DNA of 64,000 bases from Lentibacillus kapialis (GTDB lineage: Bacteria > Bacillota > Bacilli > Bacillales > Amphibacillaceae). The notes beneath the pieces are model-generated. The model was not told where the DNA came from. It searched no databases and saw only the letters and a program-made list of their open reading frames with translations. The stretch is from contig NZ_BMNQ01000007.1 of assembly GCF_014646635.1 (NCBI RefSeq), forward strand, positions 1 to 64,000, given 5' to 3'. Below are positions 7,107 through 15,970 of this stretch, piece after piece. Position 1 is the stretch's first letter. Each line of letters opens with the position of its first letter. Made by a program: the position numbers and the translations under genes.

Positions 7107-8887
7107 AAAAAGGCATTGTATTAAAATTATTTTTGCTGACAATATTATTGTGCATGCTCATTTTAGCAACGATTTATATTGGACAAACTGTATTTTTTAA
7201 GCAATATTATGCAACCCAAAAGGTAAATGACATTAAAACGAGTATTGAATCTTTTAAGAAGGAATACCTGAAGGCCGGGGAAAATGTACAGGCAATTAAA
7301 AGGCTGGAGCAGGACTTCTACCAGGAACATTCGACGTGGATTACAACGTTGAATAGTGCAGGAAATATTAAATACACAGATGATTTTTCTGTGAAAATTC
7401 ATTCAGATGCTTCTCTGAATAAGAACCTCGCTAATCGTGATATTACCATCCCTTTGTACAGTTTTATCGGTTTAGAAGATTTAGAAAGGGTCAAGTTTAA
7501 TTTAGGACAGGGCAAGCGTATTATGATTGATGGGGTAATGAAAGATGATACAGTAGTTCCTGCCATTTTAACCAATCGGAACAGGAATTTAGGATTAGAG
7601 AATACGCTGCTTTCGGAAGAGTTATATGGAAACATAACTGAAACAGAACCCTCTCCAGCAGGAGGCTTGCAGATATATTTAACGGGAAAAATTAAGAAAT
7701 TACAATTACCCGCAGGATCCGTACGTTCAACTATTTACACTAATCGTGTATTTATCGAACAAATCAAACAATTTCAGGCAAACCTGCTATTTAAAGATAA
7801 TTATAATGGCCATGCGAAAACAATGGACTATGAGCAAAATGATATTAACTACAAAATATTAATCAGACCGATTAAAGATGCGAATGGTGAAACATCTTAC
7901 ATTTTTGCTATGACATCATTACAGCCAATTGATGAAGCTGTACAAATGCTAGAAGATTATTATGTTTACTTAATTATATTTGTACTGCTCCTGATTGTTC
8001 TGGCATCCTTTTATTATTCAAAAAAAATCGCCAAACCATTGCTACAAATAAACGATACGACAAGCAAGATTGCCGATTTGGATTTTTCCGAGACAATACC
8101 TGTCAGGTCAAAAGATGAAATTGGTGCGTTATCACACAATATTAATAGACTCTCTACCACGCTGCATTCGCATATTAACCAATTGCAGGAGGATATCGAG
8201 AAGGAAAAACAACTGGAACATACACGTAAAGAATTTATTTCCGGTGTATCACATGAATTAAAGACACCTTTGAGTATATTGAAGAGCTGTATCTCCATTT
8301 TAGAAGATGGTGTCGCTAAGGATAAAAAAGATTATTATTTTAACGCAATGGCAAAAGAAGTCGATAAGATGGATATGCTCATTGTTGATATGCTCGAATT
8401 GGCAAAATTTGAATCCGGCACGTACAAAATGGAAATGGATGTCTTCTATATTGATCAGGTTATCGAGCATATTTGCGAACAATTAGCTTTAGACATCGCT
8501 AATAAACAATTACATGTTCATAAACACCTATCCGGGACAAAGGTTGTTGCAAATCAGCATCGGATTGAACAAGTGATTACGAACTTTATTACCAATGCGA
8601 TTCGTTACACACCGAAAAATAAAAACATTTGGATTTCCACGATAGAAGAGCAGGATCGTGTAAAAGTAAGTGTGGAAAATAACGGGGCTCCTATCGCAGA
8701 AGAACATTTAGAGAAAATATGGGATCGCTTTTATCGTGGTGATACGTCTCGCGGTCGTTCGGAAGGAAGTACGGGCTTAGGGCTTGCTATTTCAAAAAAT
8801 ATTTTAGAACTTCATGGTGTGGCGTATGGTGTAACAAATACGGAATATGGCGTGTTGTTTTACTTCTATTTGAATAAAAAAGAGTAG
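7103..8887 (+). CDS. Sensor histidine kinase
   Basis: The 594-residue kinase has a first membrane helix at residues 8-28, an extracellular region of about 260 residues, a second helix near 290-312, a HAMP linker, the HisKA H-box SGVSHELKTPLS (His near 383) and a HATPase domain with N box (NFITNAIRYTP), G1-like NNGAPI and G2 STGLGLAISKNI. The large extracellular sensor suggests an external cue such as cell-wall damage or an antimicrobial. It is translationally coupled to the response regulator. A strong terminator follows. The neighbouring O-acetyltransferase, deacetylase and amidase genes indicate a role in cell-wall stress. Confidence 0.9.
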   Translation: MKKGIVLKLFLLTILLCMLILATIYIGQTVFFKQYYATQKVNDIKTSIESFKKEYLKAGENVQAIKRLEQDFYQEHSTWITTLNSAGNIKYTDDFSVKIHSDASLNKNLANRDITIPLYSFIGLEDLERVKFNLGQGKRIMIDGVMKDDTVVPAILTNRNRNLGLENTLLSEELYGNITETEPSPAGGLQIYLTGKIKKLQLPAGSVRSTIYTNRVFIEQIKQFQANLLFKDNYNGHAKTMDYEQNDINYKILIRPIKDANGETSYIFAMTSLQPIDEAVQMLEDYYVYLIIFVLLLIVLASFYYSKKIAKPLLQINDTTSKIADLDFSETIPVRSKDEIGALSHNINRLSTTLHSHINQLQEDIEKEKQLEHTRKEFISGVSHELKTPLSILKSCISILEDGVAKDKKDYYFNAMAKEVDKMDMLIVDMLELAKFESGTYKMEMDVFYIDQVIEHICEQLALDIANKQLHVHKHLSGTKVVANQHRIEQVITNFITNAIRYTPKNKNIWISTIEEQDRVKVSVENNGAPIAEEHLEKIWDRFYRGDTSRGRSEGSTGLGLAISKNILELHGVAYGVTNTEYGVLFYFYLNKKE

Positions 8888-8929
8888 ACTCTAAAAAAAC
8901 GTTATAAAAATTGAATTTATGATTTAAAA

Positions 8930-8968
8930 GCCATCTGTTCATGGGGATATTGAACGGATGGCTTTTTA
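8930..8968 (+). terminator. Terminator of the two-component operon
   Basis: GCCATC.GTTCA pairs with TGAAC.GGATGGC (loop TGGGGATAT) and is followed by TTTTTATA. Confidence 0.85.
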
Positions 8969-9035
8969 TACGTATTACAGAATTTAGACCACATGAATTC
9001 TTCAATTCGTAACACATTTTGTGATTCTTTAATTG

Positions 9036-9088
9036 ATCTTTATTTCAACTTCACCCGATCTTTAACCCTATCTTTTAACCTTTGTACT
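9036..9088 (+). promoter_or_regulatory. Tandem TTTA boxes before the SGNH/acyltransferase operon
   Basis: ATCTTTA (9036-9042), AACTTCA (9047-9053) and ATCTTTA (9058-9064) repeat at 11-nt spacing. A fourth, ATCTTTT (9070-9076), lies 13 bases before a possible -10 TGTACT (9083-9088), the same offset as in the two-component promoter. From 9089 to 9258 only tiny frames and an AGGAGG site before 9259 are seen. Confidence 0.5.
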
Positions 9089-9258
9089 GAAAGGGATCTT
9101 TTGGTTTCTTTAGGATCATATTTTATTGAGATCATTATAAAAAGGGGGGATCTACACCTTGAGCTCTCAGCCATGATCCAAGTTTGTGAAATATCTATTT
9201 TGCGAGGAGTAGGGAAAACCAGAAAGCCTTAATCAACATGTAGGAGGTATCTATTGAT

Positions 9259-9921
9259 ATGAAGAAAAAGATATTTCTTAGTTTGTTTATGGTCATTCTT
9301 GCTGTATCTACTACAGCCTGTGGAGATCAACAAAATGAAAAGGCAAACGTAAATCAAGGTGAAAATCAAAATGAAGATCAAAACGATTCTTCGCATGAGA
9401 AAAGTCAGGATTTATCGTATTACGATAACGACTTGTTTTATGGAGATTCCATTTTTAAAGGGCTATCCGATGTGTTGGATGGTGACCATGTGATCAGCAG
9501 TGCGGGGGCAACCACTCAATTTGCCATGGAAAATGTCGATAAAATTGTAGACCAAGCACCTGAAAGCATCTATATTCTGTTGGGATCGGATGATCTTCTC
9601 ATGCCTGTTGACCACCCTGTTGAACATTCGATGAAGTTTTACAAGAAATTCATAGAAAAAATAAAAAAGAAATTGCCGGATACGCAGATTCATGTTTTAT
9701 CGGTAACACCAGTGACCCAAGCTGCTTTAAAGAAAGAACCGCGTTATAAAAATATCCCGAAATATAATAAAGGGCTTCAAAAGATGGCATCACAGGTAAA
9801 GGTCGATTACATTGATTTATCTCCACTATTTGAAAAGCACCAGAATTTACATGTTAAGGATGGTGTCCATTTGAAGTCGAGGTTTTATTCTCTTTTACTA
9901 AGCTATATCCAAAAACAATAA
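9259..9921 (+). CDS. SGNH/GDSL-hydrolase-fold lipoprotein
   Basis: The 220-residue protein has a lipoprotein signal peptide (lipobox STTAC, Cys about 21) and an acidic, Asn/Gln-rich linker. An SGNH domain follows with block I FYGDSI, a block III equivalent in ILLGSDDLL and the block V Asp/His pair in DGVHLK. In OatA-type enzymes such a domain moves an acetyl group from the membrane acyltransferase to MurNAc. Here it is separate and precedes the acyltransferase gene by 16 bases, so the two probably work as a split OatA. AGGAGG precedes the start. Confidence 0.8.
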   Translation: MKKKIFLSLFMVILAVSTTACGDQQNEKANVNQGENQNEDQNDSSHEKSQDLSYYDNDLFYGDSIFKGLSDVLDGDHVISSAGATTQFAMENVDKIVDQAPESIYILLGSDDLLMPVDHPVEHSMKFYKKFIEKIKKKLPDTQIHVLSVTPVTQAALKKEPRYKNIPKYNKGLQKMASQVKVDYIDLSPLFEKHQNLHVKDGVHLKSRFYSLLLSYIQKQ

Positions 9922-9937
9922 AGGGAGGCGTATCATC

Positions 9938-11117
9938 ATGGGGCATAAACAACCAATGGTTAACAACCTTCCCGGAGAGATAAAAGGTCGTTATATGCCG
10001 GGACTAGATGGAATAAGAGCAATTGCTGTATGTGCAGTGATTGCTTTCCATTTTGGTTTCGCATGGGTACCTGGCGGATTTTTGGGTGTTGGCGTATTTT
10101 TTGTTTTATCCGGGTACTTGATTACGGACATTTTGATGAGGCAATGGAAAAACAAAGGAAAAATCGACCTAAAAGATTTTTGGCTGCAGCCGTGCCCGTC
10201 GCCTACTGCCGGGATTGTTTTTTTTATTAATCGTGGTAGGAGGATGGATGGTCATCTTTCACTTTTCCCGATTTGTCGATATTTGGGGGCATTGGTTGGC
10301 TTCGTTTCTTTATATGTCGAATTGGTGGTACATTATCACGGATGTCGGTTATTTTGCCCAATTCGGTCAACCTTCCCCTTTGTTACATCTTTGGTCTCTG
10401 GCTGTAGAGGAGCAGTTTTATCTATTTTGGCCATTTTTCCTTATATTAGGGATCACCTTAATGCCAAAGCGTAAGTGGTTAATTGGGACGATTGTTCTTC
10501 TGGCCTTTGCTTCTGTCCTTGATATGGCTCTTCTTCACCAACCGGGATTAATGGATACAAGCCGGATTTATTACGGTACCGATACGCGTGCGTTTTCCTT
10601 ATTGATTGGGGCAGTACTTGCATTCTGCTTGCCCAGCGAAAAAATGGCTGGAGAGGTTTTTGATACCAAATGTTTGAGAATAACCTTCGAAACAGTGGGG
10701 ACAGCCGGTCTTGTCATCCTATTTTGGATGTTTTGGCAGATTAATCAATACGATACGTTTCTCTACCGTGGTGGAATGGTTATTCAATGTTTGGCTACTG
10801 TTGCAGTAATTAGCGCTGCGGTTCACCCGTCAACTTGGATCAGTCGTATTCTGGGCTTCAGGCCACTACGTTGGTTAGGCGTTCGCTCATATGGCATTTA
10901 TCTATGGCATTACCCTGTGATTGTGTTGACTTTCTCATCTGCAACAGCGGATGGGCAGTCTTTATTTCGCATAATTATACAAATTGCAGCCGTTCTTCTG
11001 ATTGCTTCGGTTTCCTGGAAGTTTATTGAAAAACCTGTCCGTTATAAAGTGAAAGGAGGTACATGGAGAAAGAAGGGACGCACCAGTGACTTAACAGGTG
11101 TGTTTGAAAAGCAATAA
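9938..11117 (+). pseudogene. OatA-like membrane acyltransferase, frameshifted
   Basis: This acyltransferase-3 protein is carried in two frames. The first runs from ATG 9938 (LDGIRAIAVCAVIAFHF, catalytic-type His in the first helix, GVGVFFVLSGYLI). The second continues from about 10188 with the expected RARRLLP, WSLAVEEQFYLFWP and later YGIYLWHYP segments to 11117. The junction WLQPCPSP versus WL.SRARRLLP shows one extra base (or two missing) near 10187. Restored, it would be about 393 residues with around ten membrane helices and no C-terminal SGNH domain, which the preceding gene supplies. Both halves keep family motifs, so the shift is recent or a sequence error. Confidence 0.8.
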
Positions 11118-11189
11118 CGAATTTAATCTGACAGCTTAGAATCTCCATTCGCAGATACTATAAGGATTGTGAATTTATTGATTAAGAAT

Positions 11190-11243
11190 CGTTGTCTGAT
11201 ATCCATTTACATCCGGGATATTGGGCGACGGTCTTTTTTTTTT
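11190..11243 (+). terminator. Terminator after the acyltransferase
   Basis: A long hairpin with CGTTGTCTGATATCC pairing to GGGATATTGGGCGACG (several G-T pairs) is followed by a run of about ten T residues. Confidence 0.75.
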
Positions 11244-11335
11244 ACCAAACGTAATTAGGTTCTCTTAAAAGCTTTCATTTAAAAATTATATCTACCTAAA
11301 CACCTCTTTTAAATTCTTTAATTGGTATTCATATC

Positions 11336-11353
11336 AACTTTATCTCATCTTTA
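11336..11353 (+). promoter_or_regulatory. Tandem TTTA boxes before the deacetylase/amidase unit
   Basis: AACTTTA (11336-11342) and ATCTTTA (11347-11353) are spaced 11 nt start to start, matching the boxes at 6351 and 9036. A -10 is less clear here (TATGCA at 11370-11375). Confidence 0.45.
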
Positions 11354-11403
11354 TTTTTGCCGATTAATCTATGCATAGTGAAATAAATCATAGATGAGAA
11401 GGG

Positions 11404-12264
11404 ATGGTTAACACAATGACATCAAGGCGGGTTGGTGGGAGAAGCCATACGAAAAGGAACGTCGTTATCAGTTTGGCTGCCCTATTGGCTATTGCCTTTC
11501 TACTATATTATTTCGTTGGAAATTCTGCTTCTTCATCCAAAGAAGGTATACACGAAACAACAATTGTGAAAAAGGAGATTCAAAGTAATTCCGAAAACGA
11601 AACAAACAAATCATCAACTGAATCAAAAACATCTAAAGAAAAAATCGTTTATTTAACCTTCGATGATGGTCCTTCTACTGATACTGATGAGATTCTTGCT
11701 GCCTTACGAAACTATCATGCTAAAGCGACGTTTTTTATGCTGGAACCTCACATGAAAGAACGCCCTGAGGCAGTGAAACGGATAGTCAGAAAAGGTCACG
11801 GAATAGGTTTACACGGTGTAACACATGACCTGGAACAGTTTTACCGTTCAAAACAAACGGTTCTTCAGGAAATGAATAAAGCTCAAAAAACACTGGTAAA
11901 CATCACAGGTTTCCATTCTAATCTGGTCCGTGTTCCTTATGGCAGCGTGCCTTATTTAATTCAGCCTTTTAGAAAAGCCTTAAAATCCCATGGCTACAAA
12001 ATATGGGATTGGAATATTGACAGCGATGATTGGGACCTTTCGGGCAAGGAGTATGTCACCAACACGATTCATCAAATTCAAAAAAAAGAAAAGAGAGGAA
12101 TCCGATCGATTGTGTTACTTCATGACAGTTCAAATACAGCAAAATATTTACCGGAATTGTTGGATTGGCTGACAAACCATGGTTTTCAGATGAAAAAAAT
12201 TGATACCTCCGTTCCGGTGATGCATTTCAAATGTTATGACCGATGCCACCGAATAAAAATGTAA
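11404..12264 (+). CDS. Membrane-anchored polysaccharide deacetylase (PgdA-like)
   Basis: The 286-residue protein has an N-terminal anchor (residues 20-42) and a Ser/Lys-rich stalk. A carbohydrate-esterase-4 domain then carries all five motifs: TFDDGPS (catalytic Asp and metal Asp), HGVTHD (metal His pair), RVPYGS, DSDDWDL and LLHDS. Such enzymes remove acetyl groups from peptidoglycan GlcNAc and give lysozyme resistance. ATG 11404 is used here; ATG 11416 is an alternative with better distance from AGAAGGG. It is followed after 48 bases by an amidase, probably in one transcript, and preceded by putative response-regulator boxes. Confidence 0.85.
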   Translation: MVNTMTSRRVGGRSHTKRNVVISLAALLAIAFLLYYFVGNSASSSKEGIHETTIVKKEIQSNSENETNKSSTESKTSKEKIVYLTFDDGPSTDTDEILAALRNYHAKATFFMLEPHMKERPEAVKRIVRKGHGIGLHGVTHDLEQFYRSKQTVLQEMNKAQKTLVNITGFHSNLVRVPYGSVPYLIQPFRKALKSHGYKIWDWNIDSDDWDLSGKEYVTNTIHQIQKKEKRGIRSIVLLHDSSNTAKYLPELLDWLTNHGFQMKKIDTSVPVMHFKCYDRCHRIKM

Positions 12265-12312
12265 TCAACCAAAATTGATCAAGGTCGATAAAATATAGAA
12301 AGAAGGATAACG

Positions 12313-13017
12313 ATGAAAAAAAATATGTTAATAATTATGTTAATTTCATTTTTTGTAATACTGCTTACTGCTTGTGGTAGCGATGATCCCAATACTAGCA
12401 GCAACAACGATGAGAATACTGCTCAAAACAATAAAGGGGATGATGTTTATAAGGTAGTCATTGACCCGGGACATGGCGGAAAAGATAAGGGTGCTACAAG
12501 TGCTAGTGGCCGGTATGAAAAAGAATTTACCTTAAGCCTCAGTAAAGAGGTAGAAAAGATGTTAAAACAAGCCCCTAACATGAAGGTTTATATGACAAGG
12601 AATGATGATAATTTTCTTTCCCAGACAAGCCGATATAGACCCAAATACGCCAATAGGCTTTATGCGGACATATTTATATCTCTTCATGGAAATACTTTCT
12701 CCAACCCAGATGTATCAGGAACGGAAACATTTTATTATCATGATGACTCCCGTCTCTTGGCCGAAACAATGCAAAAACATGTGGTCGATGCAACTGGATT
12801 TTCAGATCGTGGGATAAACAAGAAAGATTTATTTGTTGTAAGGGATACGAACATGCCAGCCGTGTTGATTGAAGTGGGTTTTTTAACGAACCCCCAGGCT
12901 GAATCTAAAATGTATACAGACAAATTTCAAAAAAGCGTAGCCGCATCTATTGTGGATGGGATTAAAGAATACCGATCGGAGTCAAAAGAACAGGGTATTG
13001 GAGATTGGCTCTTTTAG
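12313..13017 (+). CDS. N-acetylmuramoyl-L-alanine amidase lipoprotein
   Basis: The 234-residue protein has a lipobox (LLTAC, Cys about 21), a Ser/Asn linker and an Amidase_3 domain. The zinc ligands are seen in VIDPGHGG, the Glu of RYEKEF and the His of ISLHGN; the catalytic Glu lies in LIEVGFLTN. It should cleave the amide bond between MurNAc and L-Ala outside the membrane, as CwlD and CwlC do. AGAAGGA precedes the ATG. With the deacetylase upstream it forms a cell-wall-modifying unit under the same probable regulator. Confidence 0.88.
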   Translation: MKKNMLIIMLISFFVILLTACGSDDPNTSSNNDENTAQNNKGDDVYKVVIDPGHGGKDKGATSASGRYEKEFTLSLSKEVEKMLKQAPNMKVYMTRNDDNFLSQTSRYRPKYANRLYADIFISLHGNTFSNPDVSGTETFYYHDDSRLLAETMQKHVVDATGFSDRGINKKDLFVVRDTNMPAVLIEVGFLTNPQAESKMYTDKFQKSVAASIVDGIKEYRSESKEQGIGDWLF

Positions 13018-13086
13018 GATCAGTGATCTGAATAAAACTACTTATAAATATGAAAATGGAATGATAGCTTTATCCAGTGTATATAA

Positions 13087-13124
13087 TTGTTTTCGTTTCC
13101 TTTTATAAAAGGAAACGAAAACAA
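13087..13124. repeat. Perfect 38-bp palindrome
   Basis: TTGTTTTCGTTTCCTTTTA is followed with no spacer by its exact complement. As RNA it forms a long hairpin and could act as terminator in either direction for the amidase unit; it could also be a protein-binding or extrusion site. The rest of 13018-13346 holds repeat copy 9 and no gene. Confidence 0.8.
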
Positions 13125-13216
13125 ATCAATAAGTCTCAGGAAAATATACATATATGGAAAACAAAAAAAGCAAACTTCTATTGCTGTAACTAAAATTACT
13201 GAAGTTGATTTTCATT

Positions 13217-13272
13217 AAACGGGCGCTTTTCCGGAGTAAGGATCTGCACCTCTTAAGCATTAGAGCCAGTTT
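13217..13272 (+). repeat. GGGCGC hairpin repeat, copy 9
   Basis: AACGGGCGC (GGGCGC 13221-13226), TTTTCCGGAGTAAGGATCT, GCACC and the tail TTAGAGCCAG: nearly the full consensus with a slightly changed right arm. Confidence 0.7.
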
Positions 13273-13346
13273 GTCGATTAAGAATAATTTAGAAACCAGT
13301 GGTTAAAATATCCGATAAATATATGTACTAATTAGGGGTGTAGTAA

Positions 13347-13928
13347 ATGGCGCAGTACCAATCGGATATTTTAAATAAAATAAGATCTATGGTTGAGGAG
13401 GTAGCGCAATCTCAAATAGAGTATTGGAAATCATTTTCAAGCTTTGATTCATGGCAATTTTGGATACTAATGTTAATGTCAGTTGTGCCTCTTATTGTAT
13501 TGTTTATTTTTATAGATAAACGTAAGATGTTACTTCTTGGTTTTTATGGACTCAATATTCATGTCTGGATGTTTTACGTGGATGTTATTGCTCGCAGCTT
13601 TGGTCTGTGGGACTACCCTTATGAACTTATTCCCATTTTACCAAGTTTCTCTTTAGATGGTTCATTAATACCAGTGGCTTATATGTTGTTATATCAATGG
13701 ACGTTAAATAATAAGAAGAATTTTTACCTATATTCCTTATTATTATCAGCAATTTATACCTTTGGAGTAAAAGCAATTATGCACTTTTTTCATTTTTTTC
13801 ATATGCATGATGGAATGAACTATGTTTATTTATTCTTTGTTTATGTAATAGTCTTTATTGTTTCTAAACTTATTACAAACTTGTTTCTTTGGTTGCAGCA
13901 AAAGGAAATTAAAGAAGAGAATCATTAA
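13347..13928 (+). CDS. Multi-pass membrane protein, possibly CBO0543 family
   Basis: The 193-residue protein has a short amphipathic N-terminus and about five membrane helices. The conserved-looking segment GLWDYPYELIPILPSFSLDG, a later SLIPVAYMLLYQW and HFFHFFHMHDGMNY resemble the small CBO0543-type membrane proteins of spore formers, as far as I recall. Function is unknown. The ATG follows AGGGGTGTAG. A GGGCGC repeat starts seven bases after its stop and another precedes it. Confidence 0.55.
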   Translation: MAQYQSDILNKIRSMVEEVAQSQIEYWKSFSSFDSWQFWILMLMSVVPLIVLFIFIDKRKMLLLGFYGLNIHVWMFYVDVIARSFGLWDYPYELIPILPSFSLDGSLIPVAYMLLYQWTLNNKKNFYLYSLLLSAIYTFGVKAIMHFFHFFHMHDGMNYVYLFFVYVIVFIVSKLITNLFLWLQQKEIKEENH

Positions 13929-13930
13929 AT

Positions 13931-13958
13931 TAACGGGCGCGATTGTTGAATAATTTAA
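13931..13958 (+). repeat. GGGCGC hairpin repeat, copy 10 (left half)
   Basis: TAACGGGCGCGATTGTTGAATAA; GGGCGC lies at 13935-13940. Only the left half is kept. It is the last copy in the window. Confidence 0.55.
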
Positions 13959-13998
13959 AAAAAGAATGGGTCCAGGACAAAAGTAATAAATCAAAGAA

Positions 13999-14063
13999 AA
14001 AATCCGAACGATGATTTAAAACACCTCAAGTTAGATTTTGAATCAATCCGGATCTTTCTTTTT
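13999..14063 (+). terminator. Large hairpin, probable terminator
   Basis: AAATCCG (14000-14006) pairs with CGGATCTTT (14049-14057), with partly paired inner arms GATGATTTAAA and TTTGAATCAATC, followed by CTTTCTTTTT. Confidence 0.45.
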
Positions 14064-14086
14064 ATAGTATAATTTGTTTCATCTAA

Positions 14087-14167
14087 ACCAGCGAAGCATT
14101 TTTCCGTAGCGGTGGTAAAGCTTATCCGAACGGTACACTTACATATACCAGTTATCATTCGTCTTAA
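14087..14167 (+). pseudogene. C-terminal gene remnant
   Basis: A frame bounded by stops reads TSEAFFRSGGKAYPNGTLTY and ends TSYHSS at TAA 14165. It is protein-like but too short to place. The rest of 13929-14383 holds no gene that I can support. Confidence 0.3.
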
Positions 14168-14383
14168 TGTTAAACGTTTTAGCTATGTCCCACCCCCTTA
14201 CATTTTTATGCCAAAAACCACTCAAAAGTAATGTTTTTTTGACAATGCATTATTTTTCATTTAATTACCCTGTTAATAGCGGCCTAATAGTGTTGATATT
14301 TCATAAGAAAATCAAACTGAGATTCTTAATTTTCTCCACGGTATGTGAAATACTTAGTGTCTTTTTCCATACCTTATAAATTG

Positions 14384-15145
14384 TTAAAACAATTGAATGG
14401 ATGCTGAATTAACGTCTGCCAGTTCATAGCTGCTGATCAATCCATTTTCTGCGATGGCTTTTTTGGGCACGGCTTTCTGACGAATGGTTACGTCTATTGG
14501 GCTGCCGAATGGGAAGACATCCATTTCAACTGTTCCGTTATCTTTCCAGTAAATGCCGACTTTATTTTTATGAAAGAAAGTAAGATGCTGCGGGACAGGT
14601 ATGCCATCTTTGAAAAACGGATGTTCATCTTTTTTGGCTGACCCGGGCTCGTTCAGACAAAGATATAATGAAAGACTATCAAAAAATTGTAATAAGCTGT
14701 AATGAACACCAAATATGTCCTTATCATAATTTTCTATCCTATGAATAATTTTCTGCTGGCGGTCTCGTTCATTTTGGACAAATAGCTGTGATTCGTCTTT
14801 CGGATCGTCAATAAGGAAGCGTGTGTAATGTTCGCTGCATAATAGAGCAGCATATGAATCGTGTTTTTCGACTTCATCAATACCGTGTTTATAAAAAACA
14901 GTTTTAACTGGGTTGGGGATATCAGTGAACATAAAGGGCTCTTGTTTTTGGTCATTCCAGAATGGCTGTTTGTCGATCATCCTCCATGCATAGTCATGGT
15001 TTTCGATCGCATAGAGAACGGATTGCTTCCATATCTCCTCTATAAAAAATGAATCTTTCAGGTTGGCTGCCAGTTGACCGGAAATCCGCGCATGATGATC
15101 TTGTTCAATCATAATGTACTCGTTTTGGCGTTCTCTTACAATCAT
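14384..15145 (-). CDS. DUF3891-family protein
   Basis: I start at the ATG at 15145, preceded on the minus strand by GAAAGGGTG, giving 253 residues; an upstream extension to 15211 lacks a binding site. The sequence MIVRERQNEYIMIEQDHHA, then IENHDYAWRMID and later SLYLCLNEPG matches what I recall of DUF3891. The repeated His/Asp pairs (QDHH, NHDY) could bind metal, as in HD-type phosphohydrolases, but that is inference. It is monocistronic and starts the more GC-rich, conserved part of the window. Confidence 0.65.
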   Translation of the reverse strand: MIVRERQNEYIMIEQDHHARISGQLAANLKDSFFIEEIWKQSVLYAIENHDYAWRMIDKQPFWNDQKQEPFMFTDIPNPVKTVFYKHGIDEVEKHDSYAALLCSEHYTRFLIDDPKDESQLFVQNERDRQQKIIHRIENYDKDIFGVHYSLLQFFDSLSLYLCLNEPGSAKKDEHPFFKDGIPVPQHLTFFHKNKVGIYWKDNGTVEMDVFPFGSPIDVTIRQKAVPKKAIAENGLISSYELADVNSASIQLF

Positions 15146-15224
15146 TTGTGACACCCTTTCTACTTTTAGTATACGAAATATGTGACAATATTTAAAATAA
15201 GATTTTATCAAAACTTATCTACTG

Positions 15225-15262
15225 TAAAAAAATCGTTCGGAGGTCTCCCGAACGATTTTTTA
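15225..15262 (-). terminator. Bidirectional terminator
   Basis: AAAAAATCGTTCGG and CCGAACGATTTTTT arms; on the minus strand it lies just after the esterase stop at 15285. Confidence 0.85.
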
Positions 15263-15284
15263 TATGAGAAGCTGTCATTTCAAG

Positions 15285-15887
15285 TTACAGATTATTATAC
15301 CATTCAGCGGCTGCTTTTACTTCACCTATCGACAATTGGTGCCCCATGTTTTCCCAATGGAGTTCAACACTGGCACCCGCATTTTCAAGCAAGGATTTGA
15401 GTCCTTCTGATTCCGTGGCTGAGCATATCGGGTCATTAGTTCCCGCTCCGATAAAGACGCTTTTTTCGGAGAGATCCGGCAGTTCAATCCCTTTTCTCGG
15501 TACCATCGGATGGTGCAGGATGGCAGCCTTTAAAGCATTTTGATAATGGAACAACAGGCTTCCTGCGATATTGGCACCGTTCGAATAGCCGATTGCGACT
15601 ACATTATGGCGGTCAAAATCATGTTCTTCTGCAACCTTATCAAGAAATTCATTCAATTCCTTTGTCCGGGCAATCAAATCTTCTTCGTCAAATACCCCTT
15701 CAGCCAGCCGTTTAAAAAACCGGGGCATGCCGTTTTCTGAGACGCTTCCGCGGACGCTCAGCACATTAGCCTCCTTATCGATTTCACCGGCAAGCGGCAA
15801 TAAATCTTGTTCCGTGCCTCCTGTTCCGTGGAGTAATAATAATGTTGGTTTTGTCTGGTCATTTCCTTTTTGAAAGACATATTTCAT
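15285..15887 (-). CDS. mhqD: Carboxylesterase/phospholipase-type hydrolase, MhqD-like
   Basis: The 200-residue alpha/beta hydrolase has LLLLHGTGG (oxyanion loop), the nucleophile elbow GYSNGA, the acid in GTNDPI and a late His (NMGHQLS). It matches small cytosolic esterases such as B. subtilis MhqD, which belongs to the quinone-stress regulon. The gene downstream of the MarR-type regulator (83 bases apart, same strand) is where mhqD would be expected in an mhqR-mhqD unit. The physiological substrate is unknown. Confidence 0.7.
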   Translation of the reverse strand: MKYVFQKGNDQTKPTLLLLHGTGGTEQDLLPLAGEIDKEANVLSVRGSVSENGMPRFFKRLAEGVFDEEDLIARTKELNEFLDKVAEEHDFDRHNVVAIGYSNGANIAGSLLFHYQNALKAAILHHPMVPRKGIELPDLSEKSVFIGAGTNDPICSATESEGLKSLLENAGASVELHWENMGHQLSIGEVKAAAEWYNNL

Positions 15888-15970
15888 GATGAATTCTCCC
15901 TTCTTATTTCATTGACCTTCAGCTAACAACAATAGCCAGCCACATTAATCAACGGCAGTATGAATATAAC

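Noticed and set aside
8993-9232. Plus-strand open frame between the kinase and the SGNH lipoprotein
   Set aside because: It covers the regulatory boxes and promoter, lacks a ribosome binding site and has no recognisable protein pattern.
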